Positions 1 to 9,448 of a stretch of DNA of 64,000 nucleotides are shown piece by piece. Source of the stretch: Streptomyces typhae (lineage in GTDB: Bacteria; Actinomycetota; Actinomycetes; Streptomycetales; Streptomycetaceae); contig NZ_WPNZ01000002.1 in NCBI RefSeq assembly GCF_009755605.1, forward strand, positions 358,184 through 422,183, written 5' to 3'. A program made the position numbers and the translations under genes. Numbering within the stretch: position 1 is the stretch's first letter; each line of letters begins with the position of its first letter. The notes beneath the pieces were generated by a model. It saw nothing but the letters and a program-made list of their open reading frames with translations, was not told the origin of the DNA and made no database searches.

Positions 1-12
1 GAGGCCGCGTAA
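1..12 (+). CDS. Last codons of an upstream gene (partial)
   Basis: The window opens in frame with three sense codons followed by TAA at 10-12. The A of that stop is the first base of the ATG of the next gene (TAATG overlap), a classic translational-coupling arrangement. Half-size ABC exporters of the type encoded next usually come as adjacent heterodimeric pairs, so the missing gene is probably the partner half-transporter. That identity is inference; only the overlap is visible. Confidence 0.5.
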   Translation, partial: EAA

Positions 13-1937
13 TGCCCCCTGGTGGCATGGGTGGACCCATGATGGGTCCGGACTCCAGGTCCATGGACTTCAAGGGCTCCGGCAAGCGGCTCCTGAAGCA
101 CTTCCGGCCCGAGCGGGCCACGATCTTCGCGATGCTCGCGACCGCCGTGGTCAGCGTCGCCCTCTCCGTGCTCGGGCCGAAGATCCTCGGCCGGGCGACG
201 GACCTGATCTTCGCGGGCATCGTCGGGCGGACCATGCCCGAGGGCGAGTCCAAGGGCGAGGCCCTCGACCGGCTGCGCGCGAGCGGCGAGGGCGGCATGG
301 CCGACATGCTCTCCGGGCTCGACTTCACCCCCGGGCAGGGCATCGACTTCGGCGCGGTCGGCTCGGTCCTGCTGTTCGCGACCGCCGCGTTCCTGGTGGC
401 GGGCCTCCTGATGGCGGTCGCGACGCGGCTCTCCAACCGGGCCATCAACCGGACCGTGTTCCGGCTGCGCGGCGACGTGCAGGCCAAGCTGTCCCGGCTG
501 CCCCTCTCCTACTTCGACAAGCGGCAGCGCGGCGAGGTCCTCAGCCGCGCCACCAACGACATCGACAACATCAACCAGACGCTCCAGCAGACGATGGGCC
601 AGCTCATCAACTCCCTGCTGACCATCGTCGGCGTGCTCGCGATGATGTTCTGGATCTCACCGCTGCTCGCCCTGGTGGCCCTCGTCACGGTGCCGCTGTC
701 GTTCGTGGTGGCCACGAGGGTCGGCAAGCGCTCGCAGCCGCAGTTCGTGCAGCAGTGGAAGTCGACGGGCTCGCTCAACGCGCACGTCGAGGAGATGTAC
801 ACCGGGCACACCCTGGTGAAGGTGTTCGGCCGCCAGGAGGAGTCCGCGAAGGCCTTCGCGGAGCACAACGACGCGCTGTACGAGGCGTCGTACAAGGCAC
901 AGTTCAACAGCGGCCTCATGCAGCCGCTGATGTTCTTCATGTCGAACCTGAACTACGTCCTCGTGGCGGTGGTGGGCGGGCTGCGGGTGGCCTCCGGCGC
1001 GCTGTCGATCGGTGACGTGCAGGCCTTCATCCAGTACTCGCGCCAGTTCTCGATGCCGCTGACGCAGGTCGCCTCGATGGCGAACCTCGTCCAGTCCGGC
1101 GTCGCGTCGGCCGAGCGGATCTTCGAGCTGCTCGACGCCGAGGAGCAGGACGCCGACCCGGTGCCGGGCGAGCGTCCCGCGGACCCGCGCGGGCACGTGG
1201 AGATGCAGCACGTGTCCTTCCGGTACGAGAAGGACAAGCCGCTGATCGAGGACCTCTCGCTGGTCGTGGAGCCGGGGCACACCGTCGCCATCGTCGGTCC
1301 GACCGGCGCGGGCAAGACGACCCTGGTGAATCTGCTCATGCGGTTCTACGAGGTCACCGGCGGGCGCATCACCCTCGACGGGGTCGATGTGGCCCGGATG
1401 TCCCGCGACGAACTGCGCGGCGGCATCGGCATGGTGCTCCAGGACACCTGGCTGTTCGGCGGCACCATCGCGGAGAACATCGCGTACGGGGCCGCCGAGG
1501 ACGTCACGCGGGAGCAGATCGAGGAGGCCGCGCGCGCCGCGCACGCCGACCGGTTCATCCGCACCCTCCCCGACGGGTACGACACCGTCATCGACGACGA
1601 GGGCACCGGCGTCAGCGCGGGCGAGAAGCAGCTCGTCACCATCGCGCGGGCGTTCCTGTCCGACCCGGTGATCCTGGTCCTCGACGAGGCGACGAGTTCG
1701 GTCGACACCCGTACGGAGGTGCTCATCCAGAAGGCGATGGCGCGGCTCGCGCACGGGCGTACGTCGTTCGTCATCGCGCACCGGCTCTCCACGATCCGCG
1801 ACGCGGACACCATCCTGGTGATGGAGGACGGGGCGATCGTGGAGCAGGGGTCGCATGCCGCGCTGCTGGACGCGGGGGGCGCGTATGCGCGGCTCTACAA
1901 GGCTCAGTTCGCCGAGGCTGTGGCCGAGGTGGACTAG
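12..1937 (+). CDS. ABC exporter half-transporter, fused permease and ATPase
   Basis: This 641-residue type IV ABC exporter probably moves a drug or lipid-like substrate out across the cytoplasmic membrane. An N-terminal six-helix transmembrane domain (about residues 35-380) has an insert of roughly 60 residues after the first helix. The nucleotide-binding domain follows, with Walker A GPTGAGKTT near residue 429, a degenerate signature VSAGEKQ near 534 in place of LSGGQ, and Walker B VILVLDEA near 553. The H-loop lies in FVIAHRLS. A degenerate signature is common in one half of heterodimeric exporters and fits pairing with the upstream gene, whose stop codon overlaps this start. The first 20 residues are Met/Gly/Pro-rich. 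The substrate cannot be told from sequence. It is convergent with the sigma factor gene. Confidence 0.9.
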   Translation: MPPGGMGGPMMGPDSRSMDFKGSGKRLLKHFRPERATIFAMLATAVVSVALSVLGPKILGRATDLIFAGIVGRTMPEGESKGEALDRLRASGEGGMADMLSGLDFTPGQGIDFGAVGSVLLFATAAFLVAGLLMAVATRLSNRAINRTVFRLRGDVQAKLSRLPLSYFDKRQRGEVLSRATNDIDNINQTLQQTMGQLINSLLTIVGVLAMMFWISPLLALVALVTVPLSFVVATRVGKRSQPQFVQQWKSTGSLNAHVEEMYTGHTLVKVFGRQEESAKAFAEHNDALYEASYKAQFNSGLMQPLMFFMSNLNYVLVAVVGGLRVASGALSIGDVQAFIQYSRQFSMPLTQVASMANLVQSGVASAERIFELLDAEEQDADPVPGERPADPRGHVEMQHVSFRYEKDKPLIEDLSLVVEPGHTVAIVGPTGAGKTTLVNLLMRFYEVTGGRITLDGVDVARMSRDELRGGIGMVLQDTWLFGGTIAENIAYGAAEDVTREQIEEAARAAHADRFIRTLPDGYDTVIDDEGTGVSAGEKQLVTIARAFLSDPVILVLDEATSSVDTRTEVLIQKAMARLAHGRTSFVIAHRLSTIRDADTILVMEDGAIVEQGSHAALLDAGGAYARLYKAQFAEAVAEVD

Positions 1938-1962
1938 CGCCACCGCCGTGGCCGCCCGCGCC

Positions 1963-3321
<1,359 letters not shown>

Positions 3322-3463
3322 GAGGGGCGTGCGATGACTTTTTGAGTCCGTTCCGTGACCATGTGATTACTCGACGGGTATCCCGCCGGGGGCGGAGCCA
3401 CGCCGGTGCGGGGGCAGGACCCTGGATATGGCCTGAAGGTGGTCCAGGGGGCCCAGGAAGGCC

Positions 3464-5371
3464 CTAGAGGGCCGCTGCGCCCCGCTCGCGCAGTGCCCTG
3501 CCGTACTGCTGGAGGACCCACAGCTCGTTCTGTACGGCGGCGAGGCGCTGCGGGTCGCCGTGGCCGCCCGCGAGCCGCGTGAAGGTGCCCTGGACGTCCC
3601 GGACGCGGCGGTCCACCGCGCGCAGCCGCACCGTGACGAGCTGCTCGGCGGCGTACGCCTCGTCGACCGTGCGGCGCATGATGGCCTCCACGGCGAGTTC
3701 CGTGACCGTGGCGCGGACCACGTCATCGGGCGCGGCGTCGCGGACGCGCACCAGATACTCCTGCGGGTCCTTCAGGCCCTCCTCGGCGCCGCCCGCGTCG
3801 AGGATCGCCTGCCGCACCGCGGCGTAGGGCGCGGCGGTGAACTCGTCCACGCCGTACGCGTCGAAGGCCGGGGAGACCAGCTGGGGGTACTGGAGGGCGA
3901 GCTTGAGGAGTTCGCGCTCGGTGGCGTACACGGGGTTGCGCAGGTTCAGGGCCGGGCCCGCGTGGGCGGGGCGGGCGGCGGGCGCGGGTGCCTGCGGTCC
4001 GCGCCCCGCGGAGCCCGCGGGCGCGGGGGCGCCGCCGCGGTCGCGCGCCCAGCGGGCGAGCTGCCAGACGCGCTTCACGACGAACTGGGTGTCGAGGATG
4101 CCGAGCATCCCGGCGAGCTGCACGGCGACCTCGTGCTGGGCGCCGGAGTTCTTGATGCGGGCGACGACGGGCGCGGCCTCGTCGAGGGCGGCGGCGCGGC
4201 CCGCGGGGGTCTCCAGGTCGTAGCGGGCGACGATCTGGCGCAGCGCGAACTCGAACAGCGGGGTGCGCGGCTCGACCAGGTCGGCGACGGCCTCGTCGCC
4301 CTTGGCGAGGCGCAGGTCGCAGGGGTCCATGCCGTCGGGGGCGATGGCGATGTACGTCTCGGCGGCGAACTTCTGGTCGTCCTCGAAGGCGCGCAGGGCC
4401 GCCTTCTGGCCGGCCGCGTCGCCGTCGAAGGTGAAGATCACGCGGGCGGAGCCGTTGTCCATGAGCAGGCGCCGCAGGATCTTGATGTGCTCGCCGCCGA
4501 AGGCCGTGCCGCAGGTCGCGATGGCCGTCGTGATGCCCGCGAGGTGGCAGGCCATGACGTCGGTGTAGCCCTCGACGACGACGGCCCTGCTGGACTTCGC
4601 GATGTCCTTCTTGGCGAGGTCGATGCCGTACAGGACCTGGGACTTCTTGTAGACCGGGGTCTCGGGGGTGTTCAGGTACTTCGGGCCGTTGTCGTCGTCG
4701 CGGAGCTTGCGCGCGCCGAAGCCGACGACCTCGCCGCCGATGTCGCGGATCGGCCACATCAGCCGCCCCCGGAAGCGGTCGATGGGGCCGCGGCGGCCGT
4801 CCTGGGACAGGCCGGAGAGGATCAGCTCCTTGTCCGTGAAGCCCTTGCCGCGCAGGAAGCGGGTGAGGTGGTCCCAGCCCGCGGGGCTGTAGCCCACGCC
4901 GAAGTGCGCGGCGGCGGCCTGGTCGAAGCCGCGCTCCGCGAGGAACCTGCGGCCGATCTCGGCCTCGGCGCTCTCCAGCTGGGCGGTGTAGAAGTCGGCG
5001 GCGGCCTTGTGGGCCTCGATCAGGCGGATGCGTTCGCCCCGCTGGTGCGAGGGGTTGTAGCCGCCCTCCTCGTAGCGCAGGGTGATGCCCGCCTTGGCGG
5101 CGAGGCGCTCCACCGCCTCGGAGAAGGTCAGGTGGTCGACCTTCATCACGAAGGTGAGGGTGTCGCCGCCCTCCTGGCAGCCGAAGCAGTGGAACAGGCC
5201 CTTGCTGGGGCTGACCTGGAACGACGGGGACTTCTCGTCGTGGAAGGGGCACAGGCCCTTGAGGTTGCCGCCGCCCGCGTTGCGCAGCTGGAGGTACTCG
5301 GAGACGACGGCGTCGATCGGGACCGCGTCCCGAACCGCCTTCACGTCCTCGTCATTGATCCGTCCAGCCAC
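3464..5371 (-). CDS. dnaG: DNA primase
   Basis: This 635-residue enzyme synthesises RNA primers at the replication fork in partnership with the replicative helicase. The zinc-binding domain shows C41, H44, C62 and C65 (CPFH ... CFGC). The RNA polymerase core carries a TOPRIM fold, with the acidic VVVEGYTDVM motif near residue 260 and FDGDAAG near 313. A C-terminal helicase-interaction domain follows an Ala/Pro-rich linker around residues 455-475. Length and order match actinobacterial DnaG. It lies downstream of a flavin reductase on the same strand and about 140 bases upstream of hrdA. Confidence 0.97.
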   Translation of the reverse strand: MAGRINDEDVKAVRDAVPIDAVVSEYLQLRNAGGGNLKGLCPFHDEKSPSFQVSPSKGLFHCFGCQEGGDTLTFVMKVDHLTFSEAVERLAAKAGITLRYEEGGYNPSHQRGERIRLIEAHKAAADFYTAQLESAEAEIGRRFLAERGFDQAAAAHFGVGYSPAGWDHLTRFLRGKGFTDKELILSGLSQDGRRGPIDRFRGRLMWPIRDIGGEVVGFGARKLRDDDNGPKYLNTPETPVYKKSQVLYGIDLAKKDIAKSSRAVVVEGYTDVMACHLAGITTAIATCGTAFGGEHIKILRRLLMDNGSARVIFTFDGDAAGQKAALRAFEDDQKFAAETYIAIAPDGMDPCDLRLAKGDEAVADLVEPRTPLFEFALRQIVARYDLETPAGRAAALDEAAPVVARIKNSGAQHEVAVQLAGMLGILDTQFVVKRVWQLARWARDRGGAPAPAGSAGRGPQAPAPAARPAHAGPALNLRNPVYATERELLKLALQYPQLVSPAFDAYGVDEFTAAPYAAVRQAILDAGGAEEGLKDPQEYLVRVRDAAPDDVVRATVTELAVEAIMRRTVDEAYAAEQLVTVRLRAVDRRVRDVQGTFTRLAGGHGDPQRLAAVQNELWVLQQYGRALRERGAAAL

Positions 5372-5439
5372 GCAGAGATTCTACGGTCTCCCCGGGCTTC
5401 CTATGGGGCTGCGCCCCTCTCCCCCCTATCGGCCCTCCG

Positions 5440-5468
5440 GGCCTCGTCCTCAAACGCCGGACGGGCTG
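5440..5468. repeat. Dispersed Streptomyces intergenic repeat motif
   Basis: The intergenic segment between dnaG and the flavin reductase contains a motif with the core CCTCAAACGCCGGACGGGCT. From memory, its reverse complement recurs between genes in many Streptomyces genomes. A GC-rich inverted pair (GGCCC ... GGGCC) lies just to its left. It may act as a terminator or REP-like element. Only one copy was noticed in this window. Confidence 0.5.
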
Positions 5469-5510
5469 GGACTGCCGGGCGGACTGAGAATGCCCGCCCG
5501 GCGGTCGTCG

Positions 5511-6773
5511 TCAGTCCAGGAGGGACGCGAGTGGCCTGGTCGGGTCGGACAGGGCCTCGGGGTCGGGGTGGGAGCCGGTGCGGATCAGTTGCTGGATCGT
5601 CTCGGTGACGTCCCACACATTCACGTTCATCCCGGCGAGCACCTGCCCCTCGCGCAGCCAGAACGCGATGAACTCGCGCTTGCCCGCGTCGCCGCGGACC
5701 ACCACCTGGTCGTAGGTGCCGGGGGGCGCCCAGCCCGAGTACTCCATGCCCAGGTCGTACTGGTCGGAGAAGAAGTACGGCACGCGGTCGTACGTCACCT
5801 CCTTGCCGAGCATGGCGCGGGCCGCGGCCGGGCCGCCGTTGAGGGCGTTCGCCCAGTGCTCGACGCGCAGCCGGGTCGCGAACAGGCCGTGGTCGACGGC
5901 GGCCACGTCACCGGCGGCGTGGATGTCGGGGTCGGAGGTGCGCAGGGACGCGTCGACGGCGATGCCGCCGCCGTCCGCGCGGTCCACGAGGGCGAGGCCG
6001 GCGGCCTCGGCGAGCGCGGTGCGCGGCGCGGCGCCGATCGCGGCGAGCACGTCGTGCGCCGGGTGCTCCTCGCCGTCGTCGGTGCGGGCGGCGAGGACCA
6101 TGCCGTCCTGGCCTGCGATCTCGGTGAGGCGGGCGCCGAAGTGGAAGCGCACTCCGTGCTCGGCGTGCAGGTCGGTGAACATCTGGCCGATCTCCGGGCC
6201 GAGCACGGAGTGCAGCGGCGTGGGCTCCGGCTCGACGACGGTGACCTCGGCGCCGTACTCGCGGGCCGCGGCGGCGACCTCCAGGCCGATCCAGCCCGCG
6301 CCCGCGATCACCAGATGGCCGTTGTCGCGGCCGAGCGCGGCCAGGACGTGCCGCAGCCGGTCGGCGTGCGCGAGGCGGCGCAGATGGTGCACGCCCGCGA
6401 GGCCGGTGCCCGGCACGTCCAGGCGGCGCGGTTCGGCCCCGGTGGCGAGAAGAAGCTTGTCGTAGCGGATGACGGTGCCGTCGCCGAGCCTGACGGTGTG
6501 CGCGGCACGGTCTATGGCCACGACCGTCTGGCCCAGGTGCAGTTCCACATCCGCCTGTGCGTACCACGCGGGTTCGTGCACGAAGACGCTGTCGCGGTCC
6601 TCCTTGCCGAGGAGATAGCCCTTGGACAGGGGCGGACGTTCGTACGGGTGGTCGCGCTCGTCGCCGATGAGGATCACCCGGCCGGTGAAACCCTCGCTGC
6701 GCAGCGTCTCGGCCGCTTTCGCGCCCGCGAGGCCCCCTCCGACGATGACGAACGTCTGATCCGCGTCGACCAC
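5511..6773 (-). CDS. FAD-dependent NAD(P)H reductase (ferredoxin/rubredoxin reductase type)
   Basis: A 420-residue pyridine-nucleotide disulfide oxidoreductase-like flavoprotein. It has an N-terminal FAD site (VGGGLAGAKAAE), an NAD(P)H site (IAGAGWIGLEVAAAA) near residue 154, and a second FAD contact HAAGDVA. A reductase C-terminal domain follows, as in rhodocoxin and putidaredoxin reductases. It should pass electrons from NAD(P)H to a small iron-sulfur protein or P450 partner, but no partner is encoded alongside. The GTG start is set by a strong GAGGAGG site six bases upstream. The promoter side (6905-6935) carries a short tandem direct repeat, AGTGACC, of unknown meaning. It is probably a stand-alone unit ahead of dnaG. 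Confidence 0.85.
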   Translation of the reverse strand: MVDADQTFVIVGGGLAGAKAAETLRSEGFTGRVILIGDERDHPYERPPLSKGYLLGKEDRDSVFVHEPAWYAQADVELHLGQTVVAIDRAAHTVRLGDGTVIRYDKLLLATGAEPRRLDVPGTGLAGVHHLRRLAHADRLRHVLAALGRDNGHLVIAGAGWIGLEVAAAAREYGAEVTVVEPEPTPLHSVLGPEIGQMFTDLHAEHGVRFHFGARLTEIAGQDGMVLAARTDDGEEHPAHDVLAAIGAAPRTALAEAAGLALVDRADGGGIAVDASLRTSDPDIHAAGDVAAVDHGLFATRLRVEHWANALNGGPAAARAMLGKEVTYDRVPYFFSDQYDLGMEYSGWAPPGTYDQVVVRGDAGKREFIAFWLREGQVLAGMNVNVWDVTETIQQLIRTGSHPDPEALSDPTRPLASLLD

Positions 6774-6918
6774 TTGATGCCTCCTCGAAACCTTCAGCTC
6801 ACTGGAGCGTCCCGCACGGAGCGTGAGGACGGAAGAGGGTGTGCCGCCAGGTGGCCACTTTCCGTCACCCCGGATCTTGCTGCTCCGGTCGGTTCCGCAC
6901 GCTCAGTTCACCCTATGG

Positions 6919-8262
6919 TCACTGGTCACTGTGGTTTTTCGGGTGTCGTGCGGTGAGCCGCGTGTGCAGGGAGCGGGCCGCGGCGTCCGTGAGGGACGCG
7001 ATCTGGTCGATGACGACGCGCTGCGCGGCCCGGTCGTCGGGCGCCGCGTCGTACAGCGCCCGGAACTGCGGGTCGAGCCCCTCGGGGGCGCGGGCGGTGA
7101 GGGCGGCGGCGAGTTCGGCGACGACGACGCGCTGCTCGGCGCGGAGCCGCTCCTGGGCGGGGCGCTGCATCACATAGCGGTCGGCGACGGCCTTGAGGAC
7201 GGCGCACTCCAGGCGGGCGGAGCGCGGTACGACGAGTTCGGCGGCGTACCGGGTGAGGGGTCCGGTGCCGTACCGCTCCCGGGTCGCGGTCTCCGCGGCG
7301 AGGCAGAAGCGGCCGATGAGCTGGCTGGTGGCGTCCTTCAGGCGGGCCTGGGCGACGGCGGAGCCGTCGTAGCCGTGCGGCCACCACTCCTGTTCCTGGA
7401 GCCGGTCGAGGGCGGCGGCGAGTTCGGCGGGGTCGGTGTCCGCGGGGACGTAGCGGCCGACGGCGACGGCGAAGACGTCCTGGCGTTCGGGTTCGGCGTG
7501 CAGCAGGTTCGGGTCGACGTGGCCGGCGTGCAGGCCGTCCTCGATGTCGTGCACCGAGTAGGCGACGTCGTCCGACCAGTCCATGACCTGCGCCTCGAAG
7601 CAGACGCGCGGGCCGCGGCCCTCGGGGTGGCCCGGCGCCTCCTTGCGGATCCAGTCGAAGACCGGCCGGTCGTCCTCGTAGACGCCGAACTTCACCGACG
7701 CCGGGTCGGTGGGGTGGTCGCCGCGCGGCCAGGGGTACTTGGTGGCGGCGTCCAGGGCGGCGCGGGTCAGGTTCAGGCCGACGCTGACGAAGTCGCCGCC
7801 GCCCTCCCCGCCGCTCACGAACCGCTTGGGTTCGATGCGGGTGAGCAGGCGCAGGGACTGGGCGTTGCCCTCGAACCCGCCGCAGCCCTCGGCGACTTCG
7901 TTGAGCGCCTGCTCGCCGTTGTGGCCGAACGGCGGGTGGCCGAGGTCGTGGGAGAGGCAGGCGGTCTCCACCAGGTCCGGGTCGCAGCCGAGGGCGGCGC
8001 CTAGCTCACGGCCGACCTGGGCGCACTCCAGGGAGTGGGTGAGCCGGGTGCGGGCGCTGGCGTCCCAGGCCATGCTCTTGGTACCAGGGGTGACGACCTG
8101 CGTCTTGCCCGCGAGGCGGCGCAGGGCGGCGGAGTGCAGGACGCGGGCCCGGTCCCGCTGGAAGGCGGTGCGTCCCGGCCGTTTGTCGGGCTCGGCCGCC
8201 CAGCGTTCGGTGGCCGCCTCGTCGTAGGGCGCGGTGTGGGCGATCGGTGCGGTGCCTGCCAT
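6919..8262 (-). CDS. dgt: Deoxyguanosine triphosphate triphosphohydrolase-like HD protein
   Basis: This 447-residue HD-domain phosphohydrolase of the Dgt family hydrolyses dNTPs to the nucleoside and triphosphate, affecting the dNTP pool and sometimes phage growth. The metal-binding core is visible as [12 protein letters not shown] and [14 protein letters not shown] near residue 100, with a later DDVAYSVHD acid/His motif. The ATG at 8262 begins MAGTAPIAH. The open frame continues upstream but reads Ala/Pro-rich low-complexity sequence antisense to the chelatase gene, so it is not coding. It lies between the flavin reductase and the sirohydrochlorin chelatase on the same strand. Confidence 0.92.
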   Translation of the reverse strand: MAGTAPIAHTAPYDEAATERWAAEPDKRPGRTAFQRDRARVLHSAALRRLAGKTQVVTPGTKSMAWDASARTRLTHSLECAQVGRELGAALGCDPDLVETACLSHDLGHPPFGHNGEQALNEVAEGCGGFEGNAQSLRLLTRIEPKRFVSGGEGGGDFVSVGLNLTRAALDAATKYPWPRGDHPTDPASVKFGVYEDDRPVFDWIRKEAPGHPEGRGPRVCFEAQVMDWSDDVAYSVHDIEDGLHAGHVDPNLLHAEPERQDVFAVAVGRYVPADTDPAELAAALDRLQEQEWWPHGYDGSAVAQARLKDATSQLIGRFCLAAETATRERYGTGPLTRYAAELVVPRSARLECAVLKAVADRYVMQRPAQERLRAEQRVVVAELAAALTARAPEGLDPQFRALYDAAPDDRAAQRVVIDQIASLTDAAARSLHTRLTARHPKNHSDQ

Positions 8263-8311
8263 GCCCCGACAGTAGACGGCGGGCGCGGGGCGCGGCGCCC
8301 CGGACCCCCGT

Positions 8312-9247
8312 TCAGACGGACACCGGCCGGGCGGGTGCCGCCGTGACCGGTGCGGTGGTGCGGGCCTGGTCGTAGCGGTGCAGGAGCAGGGCGGCGAGGG
8401 CCGGGTGCGCGCCGAGCGGGGCGGCGGCGGGGCCCGGCGCGGCGGCGGCGGCCTGCGCGGCGAAGCGGCCGGGCGCGGTGAAGTAGGCGGCGACGGCGGG
8501 GTGCCGCACCCCGCCCGCGGCGAGGAGGCGCAGCGCGGCGGGCACCGTCGTCGGGGTGTGCTCGGTGGGCGCGGCGTACGCGGGGACGACGGGAACGCCG
8601 AGGCGGCGGGCGAGGAGGGCGGCGGCGCGGCGGGTGTCGACGGCGGCGGCCGGGTCGCGGGAGCCCGCGGCGGCGAGGACCACTCCGTGCGGGGTGCCCT
8701 CGTCCGTCGGCCAGCCCGCCTCCGTGAGGCGGGCGTGCAGGGCCTCGGTGAGGAGGGGGTGCGGGCCCAGTGGGGCGGCGACGCGCAGGGGGCGGCCGGG
8801 GCGGGTGGCCTCGGCGGCCGCTGCCGGGAGGTCGTGGCGGACGTGGTGGCCGCGGCTGAGGAGGAGGGGTACGAGGATGCCACCGCCGCCACCACCGCCA
8901 CCGCCACCGCCGCCACCGCTGCCGCCGCTGCTGCCGCCACCGCTGCCGCCCTCACCGCTGCCACCGCCACCGCTGCCGCCGCCGCCGCCCTCACCGCTGC
9001 CGCCGCCACCGCTGCCGCCGCCGCCCTCACCGCTGCCGCCGCCACCGCTGCCGCGCGGCTCGGCTGTGGGCAGCGCGTGCAGCGTCTCGACGAGGCGTGG
9101 TGCGGTCAACTCGATGTGGCCGAGGCGCACGTCGAGCCCGGGGCGCAGTGCCCGTACCTCGTCGAGCAGTGCCGTCACGGTGGCGAGGGCGCGGGGGTCG
9201 CGGCTGCCGTGCGCGACCACTACGAGGGCGGGGTCCTGACAGGTCAT
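8312..9247 (-). CDS. Sirohydrochlorin chelatase (CbiX-type) with a Gly/Ser linker
   Basis: A 311-residue protein with two CbiX-like halves, inferred to insert metal into sirohydrochlorin (iron for sirohaem). The first half begins [12 protein letters not shown], carrying the catalytic His of the family. The second half has [12 protein letters not shown] at the equivalent place, without the His, as in many fused two-domain forms where only one half is catalytic. Between them sits about 58 residues of almost pure Gly with Ser and Glu (bases 8881-9055). The family normally has no such linker. Sirohaem is the cofactor of NirB encoded 9 kb away, and the nitrate reductase is the divergent neighbour, so a role in nitrite assimilation fits. 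Confidence 0.85.
   Translation of the reverse strand: MTCQDPALVVVAHGSRDPRALATVTALLDEVRALRPGLDVRLGHIELTAPRLVETLHALPTAEPRGSGGGGSGEGGGGSGGGGSGEGGGGGSGGGGSGEGGSGGGSSGGSGGGGGGGGGGGGGILVPLLLSRGHHVRHDLPAAAAEATRPGRPLRVAAPLGPHPLLTEALHARLTEAGWPTDEGTPHGVVLAAAGSRDPAAAVDTRRAAALLARRLGVPVVPAYAAPTEHTPTTVPAALRLLAAGGVRHPAVAAYFTAPGRFAAQAAAAAPGPAAAPLGAHPALAALLLHRYDQARTTAPVTAAPARPVSV
8881..9055. repeat. GGN/CCN microsatellite within the chelatase gene
   Basis: About 175 bases are built from CCGCCA, CCGCTG, CCGCCC and TCACCG triplet units, reading on the minus strand as runs of Gly broken by Ser or Gly-Glu. The repeat is strictly triplet-based, so gain or loss of units keeps the frame. It encodes the flexible linker between the two chelatase halves. 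Confidence 0.9.
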
Positions 9248-9388
9248 GGACCGAGGGTCGCCGCACCGGGTTTCCGCCCTGTTGCGCCGCCGTGACGGCT
9301 CATTTCCGCCGGCTCACCGGGACGGTGGGGCGGGCGCGGCGGCGGGGCGGGGCCCTCACAGCGGGACTCCGTGCCCGCGGAGGCCCGC

Positions 9389-9426
9389 GTACCGCCGGTG
9401 TAACCGGCCGGGTCCGGGGGTGAAAC
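9389..9426 (+). promoter_or_regulatory. Predicted GlnR box upstream of nitrate reductase
   Basis: Four pentamers sit at exact 11-base steps: GTACC (9389), GTAAC (9400), GGTCC (9411) and GAAAC (9422). The GlnR consensus is gTnAc-n6-GaAAc repeated. The two b-type sites (GTAAC, GAAAC) are 22 bases apart, while the a-type sites are weak. The nitrate reductase ATG lies 23 bases downstream of the array. Nitrate and nitrite genes are known GlnR targets in Streptomyces. Confidence 0.55.
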
Positions 9427-9448
9427 ACGCCCGCCCGAGGGTGGGGAC

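Noticed and set aside
6919..9045. A 708-residue dgt product with a long Ala/Pro-rich N-terminus
   Set aside because: The extension is the chelatase gene and its Gly-repeat read in another frame on the same strand. Dgt similarity begins at MAGTAPIAH (8262).
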